From positions 1,006,979-1,070,978 of the forward strand of contig VXAI01000246.1 of assembly GCA_013399305.1 (NCBI GenBank): a DNA stretch of 64,000 bases. The letters are read 5' to 3'. Each line of letters opens with the position of its first letter. The first letter of the stretch is position 1. Both the position numbers and the translations under genes were made by a program. Source of the stretch: Rostratula benghalensis (taxonomy: Eukaryota; Chordata; Aves; Charadriiformes; Rostratulidae). The notes under the pieces were generated by a model. The model was not told the origin of the DNA. It made no database searches and saw nothing but the letters and a program-made list of their open reading frames with translations. Shown here piece after piece: positions 24,660 through 35,765 of this stretch.

Positions 24660-25350
24660 ACTGACCAAGAGTCCAAGTGTTGTATTTAATTTGCATAATA
24701 AATCAGAGCTGATTACAGTTACTTTCTTCATTAATACACTGAGTACTGATTAATAATCGGTAATGCACAGAAGGTATGCATTTGTATGCGTCTCAATGCA
24801 TGTGTGATGCCAAAAACCTTTCTGAAAACAAAACTCCCGTTGCAGAGGGCTCACTCTCAGCCCACAAAGAGCCCAAAACCAGTCTCCACCACAGCCCAGG
24901 CTTCGTTCCAGAGGGAAGAGAAAACCCTGATTTATTTTTTTTTCAGCTACAGGACACATCTTCGCCTGAGCCCCGAGGGGAGGGTGGAGAGATGAGCTAC
25001 CATCATGGTCCTGGTCCTGGTCCGGTCCCACGGAGATGCTCTTGGCACCCCCAGGTCCCGCTGTGCCTGCAGCTGGGCTGCTTTCTGCAGGAAAACAGAG
25101 GGCAGGGAACGGGACAGAGGCAGGGAGCACATCTCATTTCACCATGACAATATACATTACCCACCAGCATATACATTGCTTACCTAGATGTGAGTTATTC
25201 ACATGGAAAATTGATTTATCTATCAGATAATTAGCAAACTTCAATAATTGCAAAAACCTCTTAGCAATCAGTTGACATTTAATTAACATACAATAACTGT
25301 CTTATTAAATCTCCATTAAATACCTGTTGGAGTTAATTAAAAGCCATATG
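24660..25350. promoter_or_regulatory. Two AT-rich CNE-like blocks around a GC-rich insert
   Basis: The left block (24660-24770) holds an exact ATTTGCAT octamer at 24689-24696, CTGATTACAG near 24709 and GATTAATAATCGGTAAT near 24749. The right block (25140-25350) is dense in ATTA cores: TTAATTAAC near 25279, ATTAAATCTCCATTAAAT near 25303 and GTTAATTAAAAGCC near 25333. Between them (about 24830-25135) is GC-richer DNA with repeated GGTCCTG units near 25004-25022. Open frames on both strands of the middle show no domain. Confidence 0.35.
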
Positions 25351-26599
25351 TAGGATTCAAGGATTCCTGGGGAAACCACGTTGCAGTTCAACGATAAGAA
25401 GCCTGGAACTGAGCTGCTGCTTATTTCTGTGGCACTGAGTTTGAGGCAAGGACAGCACAATGCTTCAGATTCTGACACTTTATGTGAAAACATGAATGAA
25501 AAAACATTAAATGCTCTAAGATTGCCAGCTGGACCCAGCTGCAAACCTTCTTTTTTTGTTTTTTTTTTTCTTACACATGTGTGTGAAGTTCATGCGGGGG
25601 CTCTGGCTTCCCTCAATTCCTTCAACTTATTAGCCACAACTGGCATTAGCCACAAGGTGAGTTAAGTCTTAAGCACACTGGGCCAAATTCTCTCAAAGCC
25701 TTCTTCTGTACAAAACACAGATGACACAGAGAACTTCCCAAACACTAGGCAGAATAAATTATACTTTTTTGCGTCTACTCAGCCGGCTCAAAAATGCTCA
25801 TAAAATTAAAAAAAACCAACCCAAACATCCAAACAAACAAGATAAACCCCCCAAAGCAGCCTCTTCCTCTTGCAAGAGGCAAAGGTGCAAACATTTAGCA
25901 GTACTGTTTCATCTGCAGCACATGAACAACTCTGAGAAAGGATGAAGTCCTTTAAAATGGAAATAAAAATCTGTGTAACAGCACTCATTTCTGCGTGTTG
26001 CTGTTGACTTAAAAGAAGGCGAAGTCAGAATAAAAGTCAGATCACGAAAAACATCAACAATAAGAATTTGGAAATCTACCTCCTTGTTGTTGACCTAACC
26101 TTAGAGCATTCAGGAATTCTCTTCTACATACAGTAGTTTTCTGAACACCTAAGCATATGTATAAAAGCAAAATCAAATGACTGCCTCTGACTTGACAGAT
26201 CTGCTGAACTAAGAACCATGCATTGTCCTCTATTAAAGGGCATCACCTTGGGAAGATAAAGCTTTGTAAACGTTTTGCTAAAAGTTAGTATTCTCTGCTA
26301 TTGGTTATTATATCTATTTATTGAGGGAGTAATAACCATCTTCAAAGAATGCCGCTGCCAAACCACATTTTATGTGACCTCTACAAAACCCAGAAATCAG
26401 CACTCTGTTAGCAGATACAGAGATTTATCCTTATCGAGGTACTAATGTATATCTAAAAAGGGATCCTGTTTTTGAAAATAGCCAAATAGATACTAAAAAG
26501 GACAATAAACCCCTAATCAGACAGAAAATCCTGGCCAAAGAGCGAGGGGCAATACTCACAGTAATCTGGGGACATTCAGGTTATAATGAGAACACATGA

Positions 26600-27080
26600 T
26601 GCATTATTTGTGACTTAACTTGTTTTAGTCTGAGGTCCCTGAATAATTAACCTGCTTTGTTTCAATTCATTTTAATGTCCATATCCTACTGCTTATGAAA
26701 ATGGGATGTGTTCTACAAAATAAACATTCACATCGCTTCCAGAGCTGTACTGAGACTAACATGAAAAATTTTATTCGTGATGATACTTAGGATTTTGCTC
26801 AAAATAAATATTAACACTGCTTTGGTGAAAAAGTTAATTCAGAGAGCAAGTATATTATCCTAATGACAAAAGAAAACAATTGAATGGTTTTTTATACTGA
26901 CATTGTATCCAATTTATTGTTTACAAAAATCTCATATAAAACAGATTAAGTTATTCTATAAAATTATCTCCATTTAGAAATTAAGTGGCTGAAAATTATT
27001 AGTGTTTAAAATCAAATCACAATCATAAAAAGGTTTAAGCTCATAATACTGTAATCTCTGATCACCAGTAAAATGCAACT
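26600..27080. promoter_or_regulatory. AT-rich motif-bearing block
   Basis: Very AT-rich and repeat-free, with GAATAATTAACC near 26640, TTCAATTCATTTTAATG near 26661, TCCAATTTATTG near 26908 and AAAATTATTAGTG near 26991. CpGs are almost absent, so this is weaker than the 16.6 kb block and may simply be AT-rich filler. Confidence 0.2.
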
Positions 27081-28176
27081 GAAAAGGTTTTATGTAGATA
27101 GAAACTAAAGAAAAAGGTATATGCTTCCACAACCAACTTTTCCAGTTGCACCATGAACAATATTGAAAATTTCTAGTATTTCCCTTGATTCTACTGCCCT
27201 ATTGCATTTTAAACCACGTCTTTCTAATTCTCCTATTTTTTCTCCATGGCTGCACCTCTGCAATACAAACCTGTTTCCCTAACTCTTAAGGAGTATTACC
27301 GTTGCTGGAAATTCATCTGTCATTTTACAAATCTTTTTCAAAGGAAGAAATAACAGGTTGTCTCGGTGAAAGAAAATAACATAGAAACAGAAATAGTATG
27401 CTCTTTGCTCCCAGAGGGACAAACCAAGTAATATTTACCTCTGACACGATAAACAAAAGATCGGAAAGGATTAGAACTAATGGCTCTGTAAATAGGATTC
27501 TCATAAGAGAGGAATCCTGCCAGAACCGCAGAAAATTGTATCCACTTTCAGCTGCCAATTTTTGAGGAACGTCCAGCTTTTTTTAACTCTGTGTTTATGG
27601 AAGAGCGTATGATGGCAGCAACTCTGCCATCACCATCATCATCTTTTTGCATTATTGCCAAGATTTCTCTCCTGAAGAATTATTAACAGTCTCCTGCACA
27701 GAAGCAACTGGGCAGATTCCCCAGAGGTCGTTCTCAATGACAGCCGCAATTTTGAGAGCGGCAAAAGAGCCAGCCTTCCAAAACAAACTCGGAAGCATCC
27801 TTACCTAGAACTCAGGTCAAGAGGACACTGGACAGAGAAAATAGCCTTTTCTCAGTATCCATTTCTCTCCAGCTGTGGGTCAAAAGCAGGATAAGGACAC
27901 CTAAAGCATGGCACAGGCAAGTCACTACTCCATGGAGGTCCCAGGATGCTTGAGATTCGTGAAGACGCACCCACTGGAGATACACCTCGTACAGCCAAGC
28001 ACATTATTTTCTACTAAGTACATGAAGTAGGTTACCCCAAACTACATTCTCCATGGAGCAGATATCTGAGAAACTGCACCAGTGCTACACAGTCCACCCT
28101 CAGCCCCCGGTGGATGAACTCCCGTGTGCGAATGCGCGAACACGCACCCTCGGTTCTGGCCGGCGCAGAGTTATTT

Positions 28177-28515
28177 CACAGAATCACAGAATCTCAGGGG
28201 TTGGAAGGGACCTGGAAAGCTCATCCAGTCCAATCCCCCTGCCAGAGCAGGAACACCCAGAGCAGGGCACACAGGAAGGTGTCCAGGAGGGGTTTGAATG
28301 TCTCCAGAGAAGGAGACTCCACCACCTCTCTGGGCAGCCCCTTCCAGGGCTCCCTCACCCTCACCATGAAGAAGTTTTTCCTCCTATTTCAGTGGAACCT
28401 CCTCTGTTCCAGCTTGTACCCATTGCCCCCTAGGCTGTCGCTGAGAAGAGCCTGGCTCCATCCTCCTGACACTCACCCTTTCCAGATTTATAAACATTCA
28501 GGAGGTCATCCCTCA
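28177..28515 (-). mobile_element. CR1 LINE, 5'-truncated copy, antisense
   Basis: Read in reverse it begins 'CACAGAATCACAGAATCTCA' (CR1 tail) followed by 'GGTTGGAAGGGACCTGGAAA', 'CCCTGCCAGAGCAGGAACAC', 'GACTCCACCACCTCTCTGGG' and 'CCAGATTTATAAACATTCAG'. It matches, in opposite orientation, the copies at 15930 and 57440. The plus-strand frames 28053-28659 run antisense through it and are not genes. Confidence 0.97.
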
Positions 28516-28749
28516 TTTCACTTCACTCTGGGCAGCGATGCTTTAAGAAAATGTCAGTTGAGGGAAGGTCTTAGAGAGCTTCTTTCTCTCCCGCAATGCC
28601 AAACGATTAACAAACAGGCAGACTCAAAACCAAAGGGGAAAATACAGGCAGTGGTGTAAAAGCTGACAACATGGCAGATGGACACAGGGCCTTCCCACTG
28701 CTCTTGCAGCACAATTAGGATTCAACGCTCGAGAAGAAAATTCCCCCAA

Positions 28750-29210
28750 TAAAGGCTGCAAAGATTACATCTAAATACTGCGTTGTTAGTTGAAAGAAAT
28801 GAATGTAGAGTATTGAATGTTCAAAATTGTGTTGAATTAGATAAGCAAATCCCATGTAGACTTTGTTAATGATTCATAATCAGCTAATAAGCTCATCTCT
28901 AGTAGAATAATGATCCATGGACCTGTTAGCTCATTTATCACTATGTTTTACAACACCGGCAAAGAAACTAATTAAATCCCAGCATCATTACACAGAATTC
29001 CTTTTAATAGAGATACAATGATGCACTAGAGGCTACAGATTACTCTGCAAATTGTACCAAGAGATTCCGGACAGCGAGTTTTAATTAACATGTTAGCAAG
29101 AAGCTGCTCACTTAAATAATAACTAACCAGGAAACATCTGCACACTCAAAAATATCGGAGGAGAGAGTAACGGAAGGAGAATTATGTGAGGTATTGAAAT
29201 TGTAGACTTT
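28750..29210. promoter_or_regulatory. Strong candidate conserved non-coding element
   Basis: Repeat-free AT-rich block immediately beyond a CR1. It contains GCAAAGATTACATC near 28758 (TCF/LEF-like), GATTCATAATCAGCTAATAAGC near 28870, CTAATTAAATCCCAGCAT near 28969, CCTTTTAATAGAG near 29000 and GTTTTAATTAACATG near 29079, with isolated CpGs near 28782, 28956 and 29068-29076. No coding signature. Function inferred. Confidence 0.4.
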
Positions 29211-32200
29211 TTCTATCCACAGCAAAAAAACACCCTGTTGTGTTCACTGCCCATTCGTTATCCAACAAAAATCAGAAGGCAGAACTCTAGCTCTGGATCG
29301 GTGCTGAAGATGCTGGTAGGGGCATTTATATCAGACCACAAAAACCAAAATAAAAATAAAAATAAAGCCTGTGCGTCAGTGCAGCTGGAGCATCTGCCAG
29401 CATATGGCAAGGGTTCATCAGGCAGAGAACAATAAGTTGTTATCTCATTTCCTCATTGTGGGAAAGAAGATGGGTAACTGCCCAGAAGGAACTGCAAAAA
29501 AGAGAAAAGATTACTTTTTCAAAGAAATCATGGAAGAACTTAGAGATAGCACAGAAGGAAGAAATACTGAAATGCCTCAAGAGCCCACCACTACTCATAT
29601 TCAAAGGGAAGACAACTCTACAGAGGGTCAGAAAGCCATCACCAGTATTGCCTTTTCACCTGAACATCCCAACCTAGAGTAAGAAGCACACACAAACCCC
29701 ATAGTGAATCCGAGACAAGAAAGGGAGTTTGCAAGTATCTTTCAAATGCACATGGAAAGGAATATGCAGCCCTACAATGGTGAGTAGATTGAGAGCACAA
29801 CCCTCTAGCAAAATACCCCAACCTTCATTGGTTTTACCTCTTTTACCACAGAGGCACATCTGAAAAGGTTTACCAGGCCAGGTAACCCAGCCAATATTGA
29901 GACACAGTTTGTCATATGAAAATAGAGCTCTCCAGAAGAAATAATGGTATGGGGATAGGCAAACCACATGGTTGGGAGATGACATCTTTTGTATCTTACT
30001 GGCTATACCCGTCACTTGATAAGATACAGGTTGTGTGTGCTGGTGTACTGCAGGGAACCCATATTCTTTCTTTAAAAAAAAAAAACAAAACCTTAGACTG
30101 TTGCGACCAAGGGAAATGCTGGTTTTTCCAGTTAATATTTCCTATTTTACAAATGAACACAATTTGAAAATACCCAAAAAGATAAAGAGCTTGGCAGTGT
30201 CACTTTTGCTTTTCACGGATATATTAATGGGAAACAAAAAGCAAATAGGAAAAAACAGGGTTTGAGTTAGTTATTTTTAAAAATTAGCTCTCAAAGGACT
30301 TTATTACATAAGAGCATAGCATTCAAAGAAATCATCCATCAGAGCAATTGGTCACTCCAGCAGGATCACCAACTTCTGCTCATTGATTTCTTTGAGATTT
30401 TTATTGTCTGATGAAATGTAATTAAAGGCTCTGATGGTGCCAATTAAAGACCTGAAGGAACTGAAGTTGGTGTTCACACTATCACATGGTGAAACACAGC
30501 AACGCTGTAAACATCCATTAGCCATTACAGTCCTCATTAGTTCCTGAAAACAACTCATTAGTGTCCTTAGGCATGACAGATAAGTATAGTAAATGAGATA
30601 AATCTATCAATATATGCATTGTGTGCAAAACTAGGGCTTCCATCATCATATTCCACACAGCAACAATCAGAAGGTTAAATACACCTTCTGCCAGAGATAA
30701 ACCCAAGACACAGAGCATCCAGCCAGAAAGACCTTGTGTGAGAAACCAACAAAGCCATCAAAAATCTTATTTCTACAGAGCATAGGTTCATCGGAAGTTC
30801 AGGTTGCTACAAACTGTCACAGTCGTTTAGCCAAGGCTAAATTTTATAAAACAACCTGATTCAACTTAAACTGCTGTCATTTGCAGAGTTATTTCAGAAC
30901 TGAGGGCTGTCGGTTTGGGGAATTCAATGCAGGCTTCTGGCTACCTACATAAACCCCAGGCAGGTCCATAAAGAGTTGGACAGACACATCCAGGCAGGGT
31001 AAGGGCTACCACAGCACACCAGTCACATCACTGCACACTGGTAAAGATGCCGGTATCAGCCCAAGTACCACTTTGCAGTGTGAGCTGCTGAACCTCTAAC
31101 CGCTACCAACCGCACTCAGAGTACAGACACGGACTTTCTCACGTTAACATCTTCACTTACCAGCTCCTTTCCATTCTTCTTTCTCCCAGCCTCTCCAGAC
31201 CTGTGCTAACTTCATGAACTCTTTTGACAAAAGCCTGTAATTAGATCCTTTTTCTTGTACAATCTGCTCCTTGCCACCCCTTTCTGTACCTTTTTCACGT
31301 CACACGTTCGTCTTTTCACTCTTACCTTTACAGAGCTCTAAATTGAGAGCATCAGCTTTGCCCATCGTTGTGGGGAAGCTGTAAAGTCTTCTGCTGAAGT
31401 GTAGCACGATCAGAAAAGCAAACCAACTGTTGAGATCCACCCAGAATGAAAGGGAAGCCAACCACGCTAATATTATTGCCACTTAAATAGTATGGTCTCG
31501 CCCAGAATCCTGATTCCATTTTATTTTGCTTTATCTCAGCAATAACACCACAGGAAGAGAAAGAATTCAAAGACAGGTCACAAAAATGGTGTCAGGACCA
31601 GCCAGACTTGAACTGCAAGATGTAATTAGAAACTGGGTCTGCCTAATTCAGCAGGAAAAAGATTTTACGTGGTTACACAAAAAACCCAAACTCCATAGGG
31701 AGTAAACCAAGAGTTCCTACTTCCTGCATCTGGGAATACAGGAACGTGACAAATAACTCTGAAAAGCAACTCAGACCTTTAATGTAATCTTTTTACAAAA
31801 AATAAAAATAGAGGGGGTTGAGGAAAGAATGGAATTGCACATAAAATTCCCTAGGGCGTAACACAAGAGACATTGCTGTAGATAAAGAAAACTCCTGCAA
31901 AAGACGGGCTGGTGGCACCAGGGACGTTGTGAGGACTCTGACACAACTTAGAGACCAGAGCCTGGCCAGGGTAAGAGATTCTTCCAGAACTTTGAGACAG
32001 AGGAGAATCTGGCCTCTGAAACTCTCCTACCTGTTGAGTGCAGGAAGGAGTAGGCTGACCCAAGGTGGAGAAAGCTGACGTTGTAGCCCTCTGCACAAGG
32101 ATAAAGAGGGTGACCTCCACCAACCTGGTGCATGGGGCTGGATTCACTGACAGCACAAAGGAGACTTTTCCTCCAGGTTCCCAGGAGTGCAAGAAAGCCA

Positions 32201-33359
32201 CCCCCAGTGGGTGTTTCTGCATCCCTCAGCTTCTCCTCCCAGTTGAAAGGAGAAAGCACACGCTGTATTTTCGCCATTCTCTGTACAGTGGGGGATGTTT
32301 TACCCACGGCATGGGTTTACAAAGCATTTTGAAAAGTAGCCCCCACATGTTTCAGGATGGCCTTGTTTAGTGCAGCTACAGGCAATTTCTACACCTTGTC
32401 CTAAGTCTCTTGCAACACACAGGGGTTGTTCTCCCACAGTCAGCTTACATACTACAAGAGCTAAGTCCTGATTCCAAAGCAAAGATGCAGCCCTTCTAAA
32501 TCATTTTAACACTACCTACTCCAGCAGTAACAGAACAAAAATGTTCAAGGAATACTGTGACCTTACTGCCCCCTATTCTGAAGCTCAGAAAATTACACTT
32601 TCCCTGAACTACGCATTCGGAATGGTTCAAGCAGGGACAGGAGAGAACTCCCCTGGAAAGGAAACGACAGTGGAGCTGTGGTTTCTCTTAGTTCCATGAA
32701 ATTGTCATTCCTTCGTGCTACCTGTGGTCCCTGATGTAAAGACTTGTTACCACTTCACGTAGGAAGCATTGCAGGGAATGAGCTCAGTTTTTCTCCTGAA
32801 CTAATTAATCTCTGTAACTCTTGGGAAAGATCTGTTAGCAATACCCAAACAGGGCCAGCTAAACCAGAGGGTGTATCACTCAAATATTTCGTACCATACT
32901 GGGGTATTTTTCTTTTCTTGATGCACAGAACATATGATGTAACCACTCATGCAATGAGGTTCTCAGGAAAAAGCCCAAGGGTTGTACGATTTTCCGTATT
33001 TTCTTCCTCCCTGCCCCTGTGTAAATACTTGCTAGCACATCAGTTGCATGTTATTTCTTTTCTTACTACTTCTGTCGGCCCACTCACCATCACCAGTTCA
33101 CAGGGCCAAAACACACTGGGTTAGTTCACACTGCAGCACAGGAATCACCCCAGTAGTTTAACTGGGAATGCTGGGGACCATTTCTTTTGAACCGCTGAGC
33201 GCTCTACCATTTAAAGAGCTGAGGATGCTCAGCAATTTATACAGCAAGACCAGCATTCAAGATCTCAAGGTCCATCTTGTGTAACAGAAATGGATATTCA
33301 CACACACCTCCACGCCCTCAGTCTGCTTCCATCTATTTCTATTTCCAGTCCGTAGCAGT

Positions 33360-33500
33360 GTCTTCAACCTCTAAAGAGTGAACGTGAAATAAATGAACAG
33401 TAGCAATCCTAATTCACAATGAACTGAATTAATGTCAAGTTGATTAGGATGCTTGTAAGAAAAGCATGATTTGGGGGATGAGAAACGACAGATTCATTAT
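33360..33500. promoter_or_regulatory. Weak candidate conserved non-coding element
   Basis: A short repeat-free stretch with AACGTGAAATAAATGAAC near 33381, CCTAATTCACAATGAACTG near 33407 and TGATTAGGATG near 33441. Too short and weak for more than a tentative entry. Confidence 0.18.
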
Positions 33501-35368
33501 TTTCCTTTTAAACTAGTAAACATGTTTGCTCTTCCCTCCAGAAGTTTCCTTATTTTCCATTTCAGGTATTTTCCTCTTAATGCAAATATCCCTCCCCTTC
33601 CCTGCTCCCAGTCTCACATATTTTGCCCACCTTCCTGACACACAAATATTCTATGGTAGTTATCCCATGAGCAAGAACTTCCCAAATAAAGTAAGGCATG
33701 AACATATTACTTTTCTTATATCAAAACACATTACGCAGACCTCACAGCCTCCTTGTTGGATTTTGAGGGGGATTCTGGAAGAACAATGAAGCTTAGGTTT
33801 TGAGCAAAGGTAATTTCGGAAGGTGGAATCACAGCTTATGAAACTCTCCAGAGAGTTTTCTTGATGCAAAGCTAACAAGACTTTGTGATAATTTCTTCGA
33901 AACTGGCCTCATTCCAACTTGGATTTTAAGCACAGATTACAAAGCAAACACCATCCCCCACAAGTATTAAGAGGGAAGAAAATAACAGAATGGGGGCTGC
34001 AGAAATGGTCTCTATTGTGGGACCAAAACCCGTCAATCAAGCAGGTTGACAGGCATCAGAGATTGACAGACAGGCCCTCTCTCTTGACTTCAGTTATCTG
34101 GGGGAATGGGAAAAGTGTCTGCAAGAACATGTTAAATTGCCAAAGTCATTACCAGTCACCAATTACCAAAGAAAAGATAACAAGGTGTATTTTAGAAAAA
34201 TCGATGCAACAACATGCATTTCAATAAAGCGAGTTTTTCAGAACTTTAGAAAACAAAATGAACTATTTAGGGAATACATGATAGTTTTTTCACAGAATAC
34301 CAAGCACTTTACTGTGCCAGCAGACTTTGGAGATTCATCACTATTCTCTCTGTATTTTGTACTGGGGCCAGAGGTCAACCAACAAGTATTTCCCTTTGTC
34401 TCTTCTTAGGCTTAACCTAAAGAAAGTAACCTCTGTATCCCAACGATTAAATCCAGGTTCTGTGCTTGGCAAACTACAGTCCAAAAGCGCATTTTCATTT
34501 CAGTTGCAGGAGTAAATTCTATTGTATATTAATAAGTTACCAAAAAAAGACCAAAGGACCTCGATATTTACTGCCAGATTTGATTTTTTTCATTCACCCA
34601 GGCTGAAAAGGCCCTTTAAGAATGTGTCCCCACTGCAAGATCTTCAGATAGGCTGCCTTAGCTTGGCATACCCCATTTCTCTCACATCAGTCTATTCAAA
34701 ATTTTTAGGCAGTCGTGACCTAAAGTCAAGTGAAACAAAATTTCTTCTGATAGAAAAAATTAAGAAGCCTGCAACTAAGGCTTTGAGAAAAATAAAGTCT
34801 TTGCTGCGCTGGAAGGAGGCAGCCCCCTTGTTTCTGTCACCTTCCTTCTGCCAGCACAAGCAAGAGAAAAGCAAGACCTTTTCCAACATAAATAAAAGTA
34901 TTCACTTACCACAAATTAAAGTGTACTTGCCTTCAGATTTTCCAAGCTCTCATAACAGCAATTAAATATCATAGCAAAGCTGTTGAACACATAAAATGAA
35001 TTCATATTTTCTAGACTGCTGCCCACTTACTGTTTGTTGAATTATTCTAAGTGCTCTCCTCCTTTTAATTCAGCTGGCATTAGGTGGTTCGCTTTCGGGA
35101 GCTGCCTCTGCTTTCAGTGGCTACAAAAGGCTATGGCTACTGTTCCAGTTGTGCCCTGCAAGAACACAATGGTGGTCTACAGTGGATGCAGAGACAGCAC
35201 TGAAATCAGAGGGGTCCTCTTGGGCACCATCTCCTGCTGTGCCCAACACCACACAGTGTACCCTGCAGCCTGCGTGATGGCCCTGGAGGGAACTATGGCA
35301 ATGGCTCCTCCAAGCTTGATTTGCCCTTGGATACCTCCTCAGGTATCCCACTTGTGCAATTTTTGTGG

Positions 35369-35369
<1 letters not shown>

Positions 35370-35404
<35 letters not shown>

Positions 35405-35407
35405 AAA
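35370..35407. repeat. Abutting T15 and A23 homopolymers
   Basis: Fifteen T (35370-35384) are followed without a break by twenty-three A (35385-35407). The pair forms a perfect potential hairpin stem and is a likely place for replication slippage or assembly error. Frames across it in both directions are artefacts. Confidence 0.95.
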
Positions 35408-35580
35408 GGACTCTGCAGTGCAGTTTAATGGTCCCACACACATCTTACACCCTTTGCTTTCTCCAGCTCTCAAATGATTCTTTTGGACAATGTATAGGAA
35501 GGAAGGAACTCAATGCTTCACCACAAGAGCCACTTGTATCCACCTGTATCACATACCAGACCATACCTCCTTGTTTTCCT

Positions 35581-35765
35581 GGAATCACAGAATTGCAAAA
35601 TAAGTTCAGTTGGAAGGGAAGGGACCTACGAAGGTCATTAGTCCCATGCCCTGCTCTACCCAGTCAGTAATTCCCAGTAAGTATTTCTTTTGTTTCATTA
35701 GGCCAGTTTGCTCAGGGGCCCGTCTGGAGTCAAATCTTCTGAACCCCTCCATGGATGAAAATTTA
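35581..35765 (-). mobile_element. Diverged CR1 LINE fragment, antisense
   Basis: It starts 'GGAATCACAGAATTGCAAAA', then 'TTGGAAGGGAAGGGACCTAC', 'GAAGGTCATTAGTCCCATGC', and further on 'GCCAGTTTGCTCAGGGGCCC' and 'GAACCCCTCCATGGATG', which parallel antisense CR1 3'-region landmarks. Similarity in the middle (about 35660-35695) is poor. The 168-codon frame 35610-36116 starts inside it and is not a gene. Confidence 0.7.

Larger units (their letters stand above)
16349..28176. other. Long CR1-free non-coding tract
   Basis: Almost 12 kb without a recognisable transposon or gene. It contains the CNE-like blocks at 16640-17120, 19050-19330, 20560-20760, 23500-23680, 24660-25350 and 26600-27080, plus simple runs near 16601-16624, 20501-20522, 24531-24608 and 25548-25570. 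The longest frame (19337-19837, minus, 166 codons) has no domain and faces another open frame. Absence of CR1 over this length, against frequent CR1 elsewhere, fits insertion being selected against. Confidence 0.6.
28516..35580. other. Non-coding tract
   Basis: No gene is supported. Contents: a CNE-like block at 28750-29210; purine-rich DNA at 29440-29680 with three open phases; a weak CNE-like piece at 33360-33500; an exact octamer ATGCAAAT at 33580-33587; a 147-codon frame at 34522-34965 without any recognised domain; and a GC-richer stretch at 35080-35368 ending in T15A23. The segment 31850-32380 is GC-richer with open frames on both strands and resembles nothing I know. Confidence 0.6.

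Noticed and set aside
24945..25150. Possible exon after a strong TTTTTTTTTCAG acceptor
   Set aside because: No good donor follows, several frames are open on both strands because of GC content, and no conserved peptide is recognised.
28053..28659. 126- and 181-codon frames on the plus strand
   Set aside because: They lie largely in CR1 read antisense and show no protein domain.
30506..30516. TGTAAACATCC, the start of the miR-30 mature sequence
   Set aside because: The next bases (ATTAGCC) do not fit any miR-30 member and no complementary arm is present nearby, so no hairpin.
34522..34965. 147-codon plus-strand frame
   Set aside because: No domain recognised, Ser/Lys-rich, no acceptor or donor context that I trust; length is compatible with chance in 64 kb.
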